From positions 3,224,001-3,288,000 of the forward strand of contig NZ_LT629787.1 in the NCBI RefSeq assembly GCF_900105655.1: a stretch of 64,000 nt of DNA. Direction: 5' to 3'. The notes beneath the pieces were generated by a model that was given only the letters and a program-made list of their open reading frames with translations, did no database searches and was not told the origin of the DNA. A program made the translations under genes and the position numbers. Source of the stretch: Halopseudomonas salegens (GTDB lineage Bacteria; Pseudomonadota; Gammaproteobacteria; Pseudomonadales; Pseudomonadaceae). This document shows positions 27,025 through 37,782 of the stretch, piece after piece; positions within the stretch are counted from its first letter, which is position 1, and each line of letters opens with the position of its first letter.

Positions 27025-27649
27025 CCGGCAACCAGCGGATCGGCCCATACCAGCCCTGGATGGGCTGACCGCTGTTATCGCAATCGGTCATGATCGCCAG
27101 GCCATCAATCTGGTCGACCTCTTCGCCATGCAAGGCGATGAAATCCTCCCGCACATTGCGCTGCTCGGTATTCACTTGCCAACCGCCCGTGCTGCCACTC
27201 TGCAAAGCCAGCATCCGGGCCTGCCCGGCAAAAGCGTTCGGCCAGTTGCTCATGCGCGGTTCCGTGCTGGACCAGACATAATTCACCGCACGCGTACGCC
27301 AGCGCAGCAAACCCCCATCCTTGACCACGTAGAGGCGCACCGGGTAATCATCACCCGCCTTGCTTTGTTCATCGATATCACTGAACACGCCACGGACTGC
27401 CCACTGCCATTGCAGTACCGGACTTTGCCGCAAGTCGATGTCCTGTTGCAGGTACAGCGCACTGGCGCCATTCACGCAGTCGGCCTGCAACCAGGTTTGT
27501 CCGTCGCGCTTAACCAGGCTGTACTCGGTCGGGTCAGCAAAGTCGCGCTGCTCCCAATCGAGGATATCGGCCGGCTGATAACTGTTGGCCGTGGCGGCAT
27601 TGGCCGCACAGGCCAGGCACAAGCCGAGCAGGCTAGTCCGCATCATCAT
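26999..27649 (-). CDS. DUF3047 periplasmic protein
   Basis: The 216-residue protein has a short signal peptide (LGLCLACAANAATA) and a DUF3047-like domain with QWQWAVRGVFS and VNYVWSS. Function is unknown. The start is the first of three consecutive ATGs (27641-27649) and has AGGAG upstream. The gene overlaps the small upstream gene by 17 nt, so both are on one message. Confidence 0.75.
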   Translation of the reverse strand: MMMRTSLLGLCLACAANAATANSYQPADILDWEQRDFADPTEYSLVKRDGQTWLQADCVNGASALYLQQDIDLRQSPVLQWQWAVRGVFSDIDEQSKAGDDYPVRLYVVKDGGLLRWRTRAVNYVWSSTEPRMSNWPNAFAGQARMLALQSGSTGGWQVNTEQRNVREDFIALHGEEVDQIDGLAIMTDCDNSGQPIQGWYGPIRWLPATSSSTLR

Positions 27650-27821
27650 CCTGCTCCTGTTGGTAGCGCTGCCAGTCTTCCCAGTCATGCGGGGTACCGG
27701 CGCGCGGCGCATCGGGATGCAGGGCACGCTGCAACGCCTTGCCTTCCAGGCTGCTGGCTTTATCGTCCTCGTCAGGCTCCTTGTCCAGACCATACTTTTT
27801 CTTGAACTCATCAACACGCAT
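27633..27821 (-). CDS. Small charged hypothetical protein
   Basis: The 62-residue protein is acidic and rich in Asp, Glu and Lys, ending in EQDDDAD, with no membrane segment. I chose the ATG at 27819-27821 because GGAGG lies 5 nt upstream; a GTG two codons earlier overlaps that site. It overlaps the DUF3047 start, which suggests translational coupling. No family recognised. Confidence 0.6.
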   Translation of the reverse strand: MRVDEFKKKYGLDKEPDEDDKASSLEGKALQRALHPDAPRAGTPHDWEDWQRYQQEQDDDAD

Positions 27822-27899
27822 GTTCACCTCCGCATATTGAGTGTTCTTCGAGTATGCGCCGTATCAAACCGGCCTGCCTGACGAGGATGTTGCAGAATG

Positions 27900-28892
27900 T
27901 CAGGGCAGGTCCAGCAGAGCGCGCACACGCAATTGCTCATGCTCGGCAAAATTGCGTGCCAGTAACTCATCCAGCATGGCAGTCTGGTCCGTCGGCGCCA
28001 ACCCGGGATGCTGCATGATCTGCTCGCGCTCGCTGGCAAAGCTGTCGAGCCGCTGTTGCCAGTCGGCGCGCTGGCTGTCCAGAGCCTCAAGCCGTTCAGT
28101 AGCCTGCGGCCCAACCAGTTCCATACGCAGGTTGCGCAGCTCATCGCTACTGCCACCCGCGGCCAGCAATGCCTGACTCTGCTGGCGCAGGTCGGCATGC
28201 AGCTGGGGCAACAACAGCTCCCGCAACGCGTCGGGCAGATCATCACGCAGTGCCTCAATGCGCTCGCCCCGCTCAACCGCATCCAGTGTAGCGTCCTGCA
28301 TGACCTGCATACGTTGCAGCGTGAAGCGGTGATAGAGCTCTTCTTTGGCGAAGAAGGCCGCATGCGCTTCGGCGCTGAAAATGCTGGCACGCAGACGTTG
28401 CACGGCATCTTCACGGGCCAGCAGCGCATCCAGATCAGCCGCCCGCGGGTAAGCTGATTCCAGATCGACCACTGCATGCAGATAGGCGAGGTAATCGTCG
28501 AGCAAATCCAGCGCCTGGGTCTGGGCTGGCTGTGCCAGATTCTGGCGCAAATAGGCGCGAATCTTCGCCTCGGCCTGCTCCTGACTGACTTCGCCCACAG
28601 TGGCCAGAAAATAATCGAACAGATGGCGCAGCTGGTCAGTAATCAGCAGATTGCCCTGGGCATCGACCTGTAACTGGCCATCTACCTCGGTATCGCGCAG
28701 AGAAGCCGGCAAGGCCTCCGGCACTGGGGCCTGGAGGCCGGGCATAGCTGCCGGAGTGGTCAGGTCTGCTGTCTCGGCCGGCGATGGGGAAGAAACCGCA
28801 GCCGTTTCAACGGGCGCATCGCCTTGGCTCAACCAACCGATCAAGAGCACGGCGCTGAGCACAAGAGGCGTATATATAATAAGTGCTTTCAC
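27900..28892 (-). CDS. lifO: Lipase-specific foldase (lipase chaperone)
   Basis: The 330-residue protein has an N-terminal membrane anchor (IIYTPLVLSAVLLIGWL), a Pro/Ala-rich linker, and the foldase motif RHLFDYFLATVGE, matching the conserved RxxFDY(F/C)LS/TA signature. It stays anchored in the inner membrane and folds the lipase in the periplasm before type II secretion. It lies 53 bp downstream of lipA on the same strand, as in Pseudomonas and Burkholderia. A strong hairpin sits in the gap. Confidence 0.93.
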   Translation of the reverse strand: MKALIIYTPLVLSAVLLIGWLSQGDAPVETAAVSSPSPAETADLTTPAAMPGLQAPVPEALPASLRDTEVDGQLQVDAQGNLLITDQLRHLFDYFLATVGEVSQEQAEAKIRAYLRQNLAQPAQTQALDLLDDYLAYLHAVVDLESAYPRAADLDALLAREDAVQRLRASIFSAEAHAAFFAKEELYHRFTLQRMQVMQDATLDAVERGERIEALRDDLPDALRELLLPQLHADLRQQSQALLAAGGSSDELRNLRMELVGPQATERLEALDSQRADWQQRLDSFASEREQIMQHPGLAPTDQTAMLDELLARNFAEHEQLRVRALLDLP

Positions 28893-28905
28893 GGGTCATT
28901 CCTGT

Positions 28906-28931
28906 TGCCCCGGCAGCACACTGCCGGGGCA
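28906..28931 (-). terminator. Intercistronic hairpin between lipA and lifO
   Basis: TGCCCCGGCAG, CACA loop, CTGCCGGGGCA: a perfect 11-bp stem between the lipase stop and the foldase start. No T run follows on either strand, so it more likely stabilises the upstream message or partly attenuates the foldase than fully terminates. Confidence 0.5.
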
Positions 28932-28945
28932 GATCGTGCGGATGG

Positions 28946-30194
<1,249 letters not shown>

Positions 30195-30665
30195 ATGCTT
30201 GCAAGCCTGATAACTGGCTACCCCTTCTGGCTGTTGCTGGGATTGCTGCTGTTGATTTCCGAGTTTTTTGTGCCGGGTCTGATCGCTGCCTTCTTTGCTA
30301 TCGGCGCGCTGATAGTGGGTTTGTTGACCCTGTTTGGCGTGATTGAAAGCCTGCCCATTCAATTGACACTCTTTGCCCTGATCAGCCTTGCCGCCCTGTT
30401 CGGCCTGCGCAAGCATTTCAAGCGCTGGCTGACCGGCGCGACCAGTGATCGCTCGCTGCAGGATCAGGATGACAGCGGCCTGATCGGTACGCGGGTCAAG
30501 GTACTCACCGACTTTACCCAGGGCATCGGCCATGTGTCGCACAACGGCGCCAAATGGGATGCCGAATCCAGCGACCCACTCAAGGCCGGTGATGCTGCCT
30601 GGATCATCAGTCACCGGGGTATAGTGCTGACTGTCAGCAGTACTTTGCCGGCAAACCTTTCCTGA
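30195..30665 (+). CDS. NfeD-like membrane protein
   Basis: The 156-residue protein has two or three N-terminal membrane helices (FWLLLGLLLLISEFFVPG) and a C-terminal OB-fold (GLIGTRVKVL, then GAKWDAESSD). It is the short NfeD type that partners SPFH proteins (YbbJ with QmcA). I chose the ATG at 30195, with GGAG 8 nt upstream. It sits 26 bp before the SPFH gene. Confidence 0.85.
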   Translation: MLASLITGYPFWLLLGLLLLISEFFVPGLIAAFFAIGALIVGLLTLFGVIESLPIQLTLFALISLAALFGLRKHFKRWLTGATSDRSLQDQDDSGLIGTRVKVLTDFTQGIGHVSHNGAKWDAESSDPLKAGDAAWIISHRGIVLTVSSTLPANLS

Positions 30666-30691
30666 CACCCTGTAAAAAACGGAGCTAATGC

Positions 30692-31615
30692 ATGGATATT
30701 GCAACCATGATTGCCTTGGCCTTTTTGGTCCTGGTCGTCATCACTGTGGCAAAAACGGCGCAGATCGTGCCACAACGTTCGGCCTATGTTGTCGAGCGTC
30801 TGGGTAAATATGTAAAGACACTGGAAGCCGGCTTTCACCTGCTGATTCCCTTTGTCGACAAGATTGCCTACAAACACACCCTGAAAGAGAACGCCATGGA
30901 TGTACCCCGCCAGGCGTGCGTGACCCGCGACAACATCCAGATCGTGGTTGACGGTGTCCTCTACCTGCAAGTGGTCGATCCCAAGCAGGCCAGTTACGGC
31001 ATCCATGACTATGCCTATGCCGCAATGCAGTTGGCGCAGACCACGTTGCGCTCGGTCGTCGGCAAGATTGACCTGGACAAGACCTTTGAAGAGCGCGAGT
31101 CAATCAACATGCAAGTGGTTGAAGTGCTCGACGAAGCGGCCAAGCCCTGGGGCGTCAAGGTGCTGCGTTACGAGATTGCCGATATCGAACTGCCGGCGAC
31201 CATTCTCGATGCGCTGGAGAAGCAGATGCGCGCCGAGCGGGAACGTCGCGCAGTGGTTGCCGAGTCTGAAGGCGAACGACAGGCCAAGATCAACGTGTCT
31301 GAAGGCATGAAGCAGGAAACCATCAACCTGTCCGAAGCCGACAAGATGCGTCAGATCAACGAAGCTGAAGGCAAGGCCCGCGAGATCGAGCTGATTGCCG
31401 AAGCCACGGCTGAAGGTATTCGTCGGGTTGCCCTGGCAATCAATACCGATGGGGGTCAGGATGCGGTTGGTTTGCGGGTTGCCGAACAGTATGTGCATGA
31501 GTTCGGCAAACTGGCGCAAACCAACAACACCATGATCCTGCCTGCCGAGCTGAGCAATATCGGCTCTGCGGTCGCTGCAATCACCAAGACACTGGAATCA
31601 ACCAGAACCCGCTGA
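30692..31615 (+). CDS. SPFH/stomatin-family membrane protein (QmcA-like)
   Basis: The 307-residue protein has one N-terminal helix (IALAFLVLVVITVA), an SPFH domain (about 20-190, VPQRSAYVVERLGKYVKTLE) and a long charged coiled coil ending in NTNNTMILPAELSNIG. Such proteins form ring or cage oligomers in the inner membrane and control proteases such as FtsH. It is co-transcribed with nfeD and ends at a strong terminator. Confidence 0.9.
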   Translation: MDIATMIALAFLVLVVITVAKTAQIVPQRSAYVVERLGKYVKTLEAGFHLLIPFVDKIAYKHTLKENAMDVPRQACVTRDNIQIVVDGVLYLQVVDPKQASYGIHDYAYAAMQLAQTTLRSVVGKIDLDKTFEERESINMQVVEVLDEAAKPWGVKVLRYEIADIELPATILDALEKQMRAERERRAVVAESEGERQAKINVSEGMKQETINLSEADKMRQINEAEGKAREIELIAEATAEGIRRVALAINTDGGQDAVGLRVAEQYVHEFGKLAQTNNTMILPAELSNIGSAVAAITKTLESTRTR

Positions 31616-31624
31616 TTGCAGTGA

Positions 31625-31650
31625 AAAGGGCGCCATTCGGCGCCCTTTCT
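31625..31650 (+). terminator. Rho-independent terminator after the SPFH gene
   Basis: AAAGGGCGCC-ATTC-GGCGCCCTTT, a perfect 10-bp stem 10 nt after the stop, with its T residues at the end of the stem. Confidence 0.8.
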
Positions 31651-31727
31651 GCATCCGGGGCTTAACCCGGTCAGCAATTGGGCATACACTTGGCGCCATT
31701 ATACTTTTGTTGCAGGGGTAACCGGCC

Positions 31728-32021
31728 ATGTCAGCCACCGAGCAGAACAACACACTCAGCGAAACCCAGGCTGCACAACAGAAAGCCATGTTGATGCGAC
31801 TGGCGCGGGTAGAAGGACAAGTCCGCGGTATCCAGGCGATGATCAAACGCGGCGAAACCTGTGAAGCCATCGCACAGCAATTCTCGGCCTCACGCAGCGC
31901 GCTGGACAAGGCCTACCGCATGATGCTGACCTGCCTGATCGAGGAAACCCTGCTGGAACCGGGTCAGAATCCGGCTGATGCCATCGAGCAGGTGCGCAAG
32001 ATCTTCATCAAGTACACCTGA
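31728..32021 (+). CDS. CsoR/RcnR/CstR-family transcriptional repressor
   Basis: The 97-residue all-helical protein has the family segment RLARVEGQVRGIQAMI. Copper-sensing CsoR uses Cys-His-Cys. Here only Cys45 (GETCEAI) and Cys69 (MLTCLIE) are present, and the position four before Cys69 is Met rather than His. That two-cysteine pattern is the one of CstR-type persulfide sensors; nickel or formaldehyde sensors have other ligands. Periplasmic rhodanese and DsrE genes 5 kb away give mild support for a sulfur signal. It is convergent with the RND operon. Confidence 0.8.
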   Translation: MSATEQNNTLSETQAAQQKAMLMRLARVEGQVRGIQAMIKRGETCEAIAQQFSASRSALDKAYRMMLTCLIEETLLEPGQNPADAIEQVRKIFIKYT

Positions 32022-32081
32022 ACGGCAACGCCCACCCGATCCCGTCCTTTCCCGGCCGCCGGCCAACCACACCGCACTGCA

Positions 32082-35000
32082 TCAGGCCGGTGCTGCCTGA
32101 CGTGCTGCCCGGCGCTGTTTGAAATGTTCCAGATAGGACATCAACGCCGGAATCACCAACAGCACCAACAGCGTCGACAAGCCCAGACCGAAAGCAATCG
32201 ATGTCGCCATCGGAATCAGGAATTGCGCCTGCAACGAGGTTTCGAACAGCAAGGGCAGCAGACCGCCAATGGTGGTCAATGACGTGAGCAATACCGCCCG
32301 TAGCCGCTGCACCACTGCCTGATTCAACGCTTCGGTTATATCCAGGCCCCGCTGGCGTTGCTGCTCGTAGAAGGTCACCAGAATAATCGAGTTGTTGACC
32401 ACAATCCCGGACAACCCGAACAGGCCAAACAACGACATGATGGTCATGTTCATGCCCATCAGCCAATGTCCCAACAGGGCACCGACCAGTGCCAGAGGAA
32501 TCACCGCCATAACAATCAGCGGCGTGCTCCAGGACCTGAACACCCAGACCAGAATCGCGTACATCAGCAGCAGGCCGATAAATAACCCGGTGCGCATATC
32601 GGCCATGGTGTCGCGCTGATCGGCCGAGCGGCCCTCGAAGCTGTAGCTGGCGTTGTAGCGCGCAGCCAGATCCGGCAGCGCCGGTGCCAGTGACTCCAAT
32701 ACCACCCCCGCCGTGGTGGCTGCCGGATCGAGATCAGCCGTCACTTCCGCAGCCAGACGCCCGTCGGCATGTCGCAGAGCCTCGAAACCCTGGCGGGTGG
32801 TGAATTCAGCAACCTGTTCCAGAGGCACGAAGCGCCCGTCGGCCAGACGAATATTCAGGTGCGACAGGCTGGACAGACGTTCCCGCTCATCTCGTGGCAA
32901 CTGCACGCGCACTTCAATTTCGTCCGACTGCTGCTGGTAGATTTGCGCCAGCCGGCCGTCATAGGCTGCGCGCAACTGATTGCCCAGACTTTGCGTGCTC
33001 AGGCCAAGCGCCTGGCCATAAGGCGTCAGCTCATAGACCAGCTGTTCACGGCCCCAGGCCATATCGTCTTCCACCGTCAGCACGCCATCAATGGCTCCCA
33101 GCATCTGCGCCAGCTCATCCGCTGCGGCTTTGATCTGCCGGGCATCTTCACCACTCAGGCGCACATTGATGTCCTTGCCCGGAGGCCCGGCCACTCGTTC
33201 AGTCATCACCAGACGATCCAGCCCGGCCGGCATCTCGATACGCTCACGCCAGGCACGAATAAACGCCTGATTGCGTACCTCGCGGTGATCCGGCGAGATC
33301 AACTCGACCATCACCGAGCCCACCTGATCACCACTGCGCCCTGTACCGGCCGAGCCGGTAATCTGTCCGCGACGCACGACTGCGGTCTGAATCAGTTCTC
33401 CGCCCAGTGCGGCTTCAGTGGCATTCAGGCTGTCCTGCAAATGCTCGGTGAAACGCTCCATGGTGCTGCGCGGCGTGCCGGCAACGAAGGTGGCATTGGC
33501 ATAGAGCACCTGTGGTTCCGGCGTGGGGAAGAAGCTGAAACCGATACGTCCGCTGCTCATCAGGCCGATGGTAAACAGTATGGCCAGCAGGGCGCAGGCC
33601 AGGGTCGCGCCCCGGTGTTCCAGGGTACGCGCGGAAAAGCGCCGGAAAGGGCCTTCGCGGAAACGCCCGAAAGCTTCATCAAATCGGCTACGAACCCCAT
33701 CCAGCTTGCGCCCGGCACGGGCCAATGAAGACTGTCGCAGCGAAGGCATGGCGGGCTTGAATGCATTGCGCAGGTGGTGCGGCAACACCACAAAACACTC
33801 AATCAGCGAGGCGATCAGAATGCAGATCATCACCACGGGGATATCGCCGAGAATATTGCCGAACACGCCACCGACCATCAGTAGCGGCATAAAAGCGGCA
33901 ATGGTCGTCAGCGAAGAGGCGACTACCGGCCAGAGCATGCGCTTGGCCGCGCCTTCCGAGGCATATTCCGGTTTTTCGCCGTCACGGAAGTGAGCATCGG
34001 CATCCTCACCGACCACAATGGCGTCATCGACAATCACCCCGAGCGCCATGATCAGCGCAAACAAGGAGATCATGTTGATCGAACCACCAATCAGCCAGAA
34101 CACTCCGAGGGCGCCCAGAAAGGCCGTGGGAATACCGACCGCCACCCAGAGCGCAACCCGCGCTGGCAAGAAGAAGTACAGCAACAACAACACCAGCACC
34201 AGACCACCAACCCCGTTGTTGACCAACAGATTGATGCGCTCGTTGATCAGTCGCCAGGCTTCGTCATAGACATGCAGCTGCAAACCCTCGGGTAGGGTTG
34301 GGCGCACCTCCTCAAGCCAGTCATTGAGCACCTTTGCCGACACCAGCGAATGCCCGTTTTCCGCCCGCTGCAGTTGCAGCTCCACCGCCGGCAAGCCCTG
34401 ATAACGCAACATGGTCTGATTGCGCATGGGCTCCTGACGAATACTCGCCACATCACCCAGGCGGGTATAACTGCTGGCTGCCGACTGCAGAATCAATTCG
34501 GCAAACTGCTCCGGGCTGCGCCGCTGCTCGATCGCACGCAACTCGCGCGCCGCATCCTGATCGCCGATCTGTCCGGCGGGCAGATCGCGTGACTCCGCTG
34601 CGACCCGCTCGGCAATCTGCTCCAGGCTCATACCCAGCTCCTGCAACCGGGCATTCGCTACATCGATGCTGATCTGCTGGGCCGGCAAGCCGGAAAGGTT
34701 GATGCGGTCGATTCCGCGCGCAAGCAGGTCACGCTCCAACCGGTAGGCCAGAGCCCGCAATTCATGATCGGCATAGGGGCCATAGACCAGCACATTGGCT
34801 ACCGGGTCAAAACGCGCCACGCGCGCCACCTCGGGTCGTTCGGCACCGCTGGGCAAATTGCGGAATTCATCGACCAGTTGACGCACATCGTCCAGGGCCA
34901 CAATCGGATCGCTGTCCTCGGTAAACTCGAGGGTAATATTCGAGACCCCTTGCGCCGAGGTCGAGGTCATCGACTTGAGTTTTTCCACGCTGCGCAGACG

Positions 35001-35219
35001 CTGCTCCAGCGGAATGGTAATCGCCTGTTCGATATCCTCCGCAGCAGCTCCACTCCAGACCACGCGCACGGTGACGAAATCCAGAGCAAAGGTCGGAAAG
35101 AACTGGATATTCATGCGGGTCAGGCCAAGTACCCCGGCGCCAATCATCAACAGCATGAACAGATTGGCCGCTACCGGGTGGCGAACAAAGAACCCCAGCG
35201 GGCTGCGTGCTCCATTCAT
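32082..35219 (-). CDS. RND-family efflux pump inner-membrane permease
   Basis: The 1045-residue protein has the AcrB-type layout: 12 helices, two large periplasmic domains, and the proton-relay aspartates in LGVIVDDAIVVGED. It expels drugs or toxic compounds together with the adaptor encoded just upstream. Start and adaptor stop overlap by one nucleotide. No outer-membrane channel gene is present, so a TolC-like protein elsewhere would be needed. The substrate cannot be predicted. Confidence 0.93.
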   Translation of the reverse strand: MNGARSPLGFFVRHPVAANLFMLLMIGAGVLGLTRMNIQFFPTFALDFVTVRVVWSGAAAEDIEQAITIPLEQRLRSVEKLKSMTSTSAQGVSNITLEFTEDSDPIVALDDVRQLVDEFRNLPSGAERPEVARVARFDPVANVLVYGPYADHELRALAYRLERDLLARGIDRINLSGLPAQQISIDVANARLQELGMSLEQIAERVAAESRDLPAGQIGDQDAARELRAIEQRRSPEQFAELILQSAASSYTRLGDVASIRQEPMRNQTMLRYQGLPAVELQLQRAENGHSLVSAKVLNDWLEEVRPTLPEGLQLHVYDEAWRLINERINLLVNNGVGGLVLVLLLLYFFLPARVALWVAVGIPTAFLGALGVFWLIGGSINMISLFALIMALGVIVDDAIVVGEDADAHFRDGEKPEYASEGAAKRMLWPVVASSLTTIAAFMPLLMVGGVFGNILGDIPVVMICILIASLIECFVVLPHHLRNAFKPAMPSLRQSSLARAGRKLDGVRSRFDEAFGRFREGPFRRFSARTLEHRGATLACALLAILFTIGLMSSGRIGFSFFPTPEPQVLYANATFVAGTPRSTMERFTEHLQDSLNATEAALGGELIQTAVVRRGQITGSAGTGRSGDQVGSVMVELISPDHREVRNQAFIRAWRERIEMPAGLDRLVMTERVAGPPGKDINVRLSGEDARQIKAAADELAQMLGAIDGVLTVEDDMAWGREQLVYELTPYGQALGLSTQSLGNQLRAAYDGRLAQIYQQQSDEIEVRVQLPRDERERLSSLSHLNIRLADGRFVPLEQVAEFTTRQGFEALRHADGRLAAEVTADLDPAATTAGVVLESLAPALPDLAARYNASYSFEGRSADQRDTMADMRTGLFIGLLLMYAILVWVFRSWSTPLIVMAVIPLALVGALLGHWLMGMNMTIMSLFGLFGLSGIVVNNSIILVTFYEQQRQRGLDITEALNQAVVQRLRAVLLTSLTTIGGLLPLLFETSLQAQFLIPMATSIAFGLGLSTLLVLLVIPALMSYLEHFKQRRAARQAAPA

Positions 35220-36457
35220 CAGGGCTGCTCCTCGTCAGCCGCTGACGTATCCACTTTCAGCCCCTGCATGGCATTGGGCAGATGGGTGATGACGATCTGC
35301 ATGCCCGCAACCAGTTCCGGCGATCCCACCAGAACCTTGCGCTCACCCTGTTCATCCCGGGTTTCACCGAGTCGCTGCACACTCAAGCGATGCATGCGGC
35401 CATCTTTCAGCGCATAGATGGTGTCATTGCCATACAGGGCGCTATGGGGCAAGGCGACACTGTTTTCCTGTGTGGGTCGCGTCGCGCTCATGGCCAACAG
35501 ATTGCCAACACGCAGACTGGGGGCTGGGGCATCCAGCTGGAATATCGCTTCAACGCCACTGGCATCAGCTCGCCCGGCGATACGCACCAGAGTAAGACCA
35601 ATTATTGGCTCATCCAGGGTGTCGGCACGAATGGTCGAGCCTTCGGCCAGCGCCTGCAAATAAGCCTGACTGTAAACCTGGGGCAGGGTGGCGCGCACTT
35701 CCATGCCCGCCAGCGGATACAGTTCGAGCAGGGCCTGATTGGCGTTCACCTGATCACCCACCGCGACCTGCGGCTGGCTGACGATGGCATCATAGGGAGC
35801 AGCAAAACGGCTGCGCTTGGCATCACGCTGCATACTTTCCAGGGCAGACTTGCTGCGTTGCACACGTGCCTGCAGCGCCGCCTCACGATGGGCAAAGGTC
35901 TCGATACTGCGCTGCCGGTTGGCCACCGTCAGTGCCGCCCGCTCCATGGTGTCTTCTGCATTATCCAGTTCGGCACGCGGTGCCAGTTCACGCTCGACCA
36001 GTCGTTGCATGCGTGCCAGGGCTGCTTCCGCGTTGGCCTGGATGCGCTGTTCCAGCTCAAGAGCACGCTGATCATTGCGGTGCGCCGCCCTTTCGCTGGC
36101 CAGCTGGGCCTCGGCATCGGCGAGTTCGGCTTCTGCCTGCAGCAGGCGCGGGGCAATATCGGCCTCATCCAGTGCTACCAGCAACTCCCCTTGCGCAACC
36201 TGCTGACCATCCCGTACCGGCAATTCAGCAATCCGCCCGGACAGGGGGGCAACCACGGTAAAGCGTTGCGGTGACTCCAGCTGCCCATACAGCGTCAGTC
36301 GCGGCTGTAGCTTTTGTGGCTCGATAACCTGCGTATCCACCCGCCAGCTGCGCTCGGCCGGGGTTACTGTTTCCGGTGTCGGCCGAGTGGCCCGCAAGAC
36401 CACAAAAATCACAACAGCAAGGATGATGATAAGGAGTGGCAATGGCAGCTTGCGCAT
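35219..36457 (-). CDS. RND efflux periplasmic adaptor (membrane fusion) protein
   Basis: The 412-residue protein has an N-terminal membrane anchor (PLPLLIIILAVVIFVVL), a lipoyl domain (VVAPLSGRIAELPVRDGQQV), a long coiled-coil hairpin, and the beta-barrel domain. It links the RND pump to an outer-membrane channel. I prefer the ATG at 36455-36457; an in-frame ATG nine codons upstream has no ribosome binding site. It is first in the two-gene operon. Confidence 0.9.
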   Translation of the reverse strand: MRKLPLPLLIIILAVVIFVVLRATRPTPETVTPAERSWRVDTQVIEPQKLQPRLTLYGQLESPQRFTVVAPLSGRIAELPVRDGQQVAQGELLVALDEADIAPRLLQAEAELADAEAQLASERAAHRNDQRALELEQRIQANAEAALARMQRLVERELAPRAELDNAEDTMERAALTVANRQRSIETFAHREAALQARVQRSKSALESMQRDAKRSRFAAPYDAIVSQPQVAVGDQVNANQALLELYPLAGMEVRATLPQVYSQAYLQALAEGSTIRADTLDEPIIGLTLVRIAGRADASGVEAIFQLDAPAPSLRVGNLLAMSATRPTQENSVALPHSALYGNDTIYALKDGRMHRLSVQRLGETRDEQGERKVLVGSPELVAGMQIVITHLPNAMQGLKVDTSAADEEQP

Positions 36458-36502
36458 GGGAATTCCGTTTGAGAAAAATGACATGATAAAGCTTTGCGTA
36501 CG

Positions 36503-36537
36503 TAAAAAGACAACACCCGGTGCATCACCGGGTGTTG
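36503..36537 (-). terminator. Rho-independent terminator of the rhodanese gene (minus strand)
   Basis: CAACACCCGGTG, CAT, CACCGGGTGTTG forms a perfect 12-bp stem, and on the minus strand it is followed by TCTTTTTACG. It insulates the RND operon from the rhodanese-DsrE genes upstream. Confidence 0.85.
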
Positions 36538-36564
36538 CTAGCCAGCTGATGATCGTTCCAGCAC

Positions 36565-37107
36565 TCAGGGTCGATAAATGGTGTCCGGGTCAATCTGTGG
36601 TTGCCAGGGCAATCCATCGTTCTGCCACCCATTGAGCGTACGCAGACCCTCCTGTGCGCCGTCTTTATGGGCACTGCCCTGAAAACCGTTGATGACATAG
36701 CGCACATTGGTAAAACCCTGTTCCCGCAGGTAATTGGCACTGGGCTCGCCACGCTCGCTGCCGGAGCGGCAAAGTGTCACCACCAGAGCGTCTTTCCCCA
36801 GACCTTTGGCATCCAGTGCTGCGGCCACCTGGGCCGCAAAATCCGGATTCTGGTTCAACTGGAAGCGGTTATTTTCGCTGTCGAAGGCGTACCGATCGAC
36901 CAGCAGATAGGGAATATTGGCATCAATGCCCAGCGGTGTACCGACAAACATGATTTCCACCGGGTCGCGCACGTCGATAAACAGCATCGCCTCATCCTGC
37001 TGCTGCAACAGATAAGCTGTCTGTTGCGGAGTCAGGCCCGACTCCTCGGCACTCAGATTCGTCGCCATGGCAGCAACAACTATCAGCAGCCAGTTGCGTA
37101 AACGCAT
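36565..37107 (-). CDS. Periplasmic rhodanese-domain protein
   Basis: The 180-residue protein has a signal peptide (NWLLIVVAAMATNLSA) and a single rhodanese domain with active-site Cys in TLCRSGSERG, which would carry a persulfide sulfur. The loop after the cysteine is six residues, as in sulfurtransferases. It lies 28 bp downstream of the DsrE-like gene on the same strand and precedes a terminator, so the two form an operon for periplasmic sulfur handling. Confidence 0.85.
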   Translation of the reverse strand: MRLRNWLLIVVAAMATNLSAEESGLTPQQTAYLLQQQDEAMLFIDVRDPVEIMFVGTPLGIDANIPYLLVDRYAFDSENNRFQLNQNPDFAAQVAAALDAKGLGKDALVVTLCRSGSERGEPSANYLREQGFTNVRYVINGFQGSAHKDGAQEGLRTLNGWQNDGLPWQPQIDPDTIYRP

Positions 37108-37135
37108 AGGTCTCTCCTGTAAGGGTTTGACGGGT

Positions 37136-37585
37136 TCAGAAGGAATATACCCGCGTATTTTCCTCAGTCATCCGGGCGGCCATGTCTGGTGGCGTTGCCA
37201 CCTCGATGCCGGCACGCAGATCGGCCTGGGTATATTCGCTGTTGGGCAAATAGAGGGCGCAGACACTCACGTTGGCACCCTGCTGCAGGAGCCGATCCAG
37301 CAGCTGTGCCGGGCTGACATCATTCGGCTTGAGCCTGTCATCCGGTGCATTCTGCAGGGCCAGGTCACCGGCACGGTCACATAACAGCACATCGACCTGA
37401 TGCCCCTGACCGGCAATCGCATTGCCCAGCACCATGGCCATACCCTGGGTCTGCACCGAAGCACTGGTAACAATCAGCAAATGTTGCCGGGGGCTCTGGT
37501 GTTCATCCGCATTGGCAGCGGATACACCAGCCAGAGCAGCTGCAGCCATCACAGATAACACGATGGGGCGCAGTAATTGTCGCAT
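37136..37585 (-). CDS. Periplasmic DsrE-family protein
   Basis: The 149-residue protein has a signal peptide (VLSVMAAAALAGVSAANA) followed by a DsrE-like fold with a cysteine in VSVCALYLPN, the position used for sulfur transfer in DsrE/TusD relatives. The export signal is unusual for the cytoplasmic TusBCD group but common in predicted periplasmic members. It leads the rhodanese operon. The two ATGs of this operon are each preceded by the same GGAGAGACCT sequence. Confidence 0.8.
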   Translation of the reverse strand: MRQLLRPIVLSVMAAAALAGVSAANADEHQSPRQHLLIVTSASVQTQGMAMVLGNAIAGQGHQVDVLLCDRAGDLALQNAPDDRLKPNDVSPAQLLDRLLQQGANVSVCALYLPNSEYTQADLRAGIEVATPPDMAARMTEENTRVYSF

Positions 37586-37782
37586 AGGTCTCTCCTTATA
37601 CTGTTGGGGGTATATATCGAGTGTAATGGAAAAGTATCGATTATGCTGCCGCTGCTCTGTGACCCGTTGTCACAGGTAGCGCTATAACCCGCCATATCCC
37701 GCATCGATATGCCTTCTCGGCGAGGCAACAGCGCGCTACTTTCAGACTTTGCTCAAAAACAACAACATCCTGGAGATGCTCT

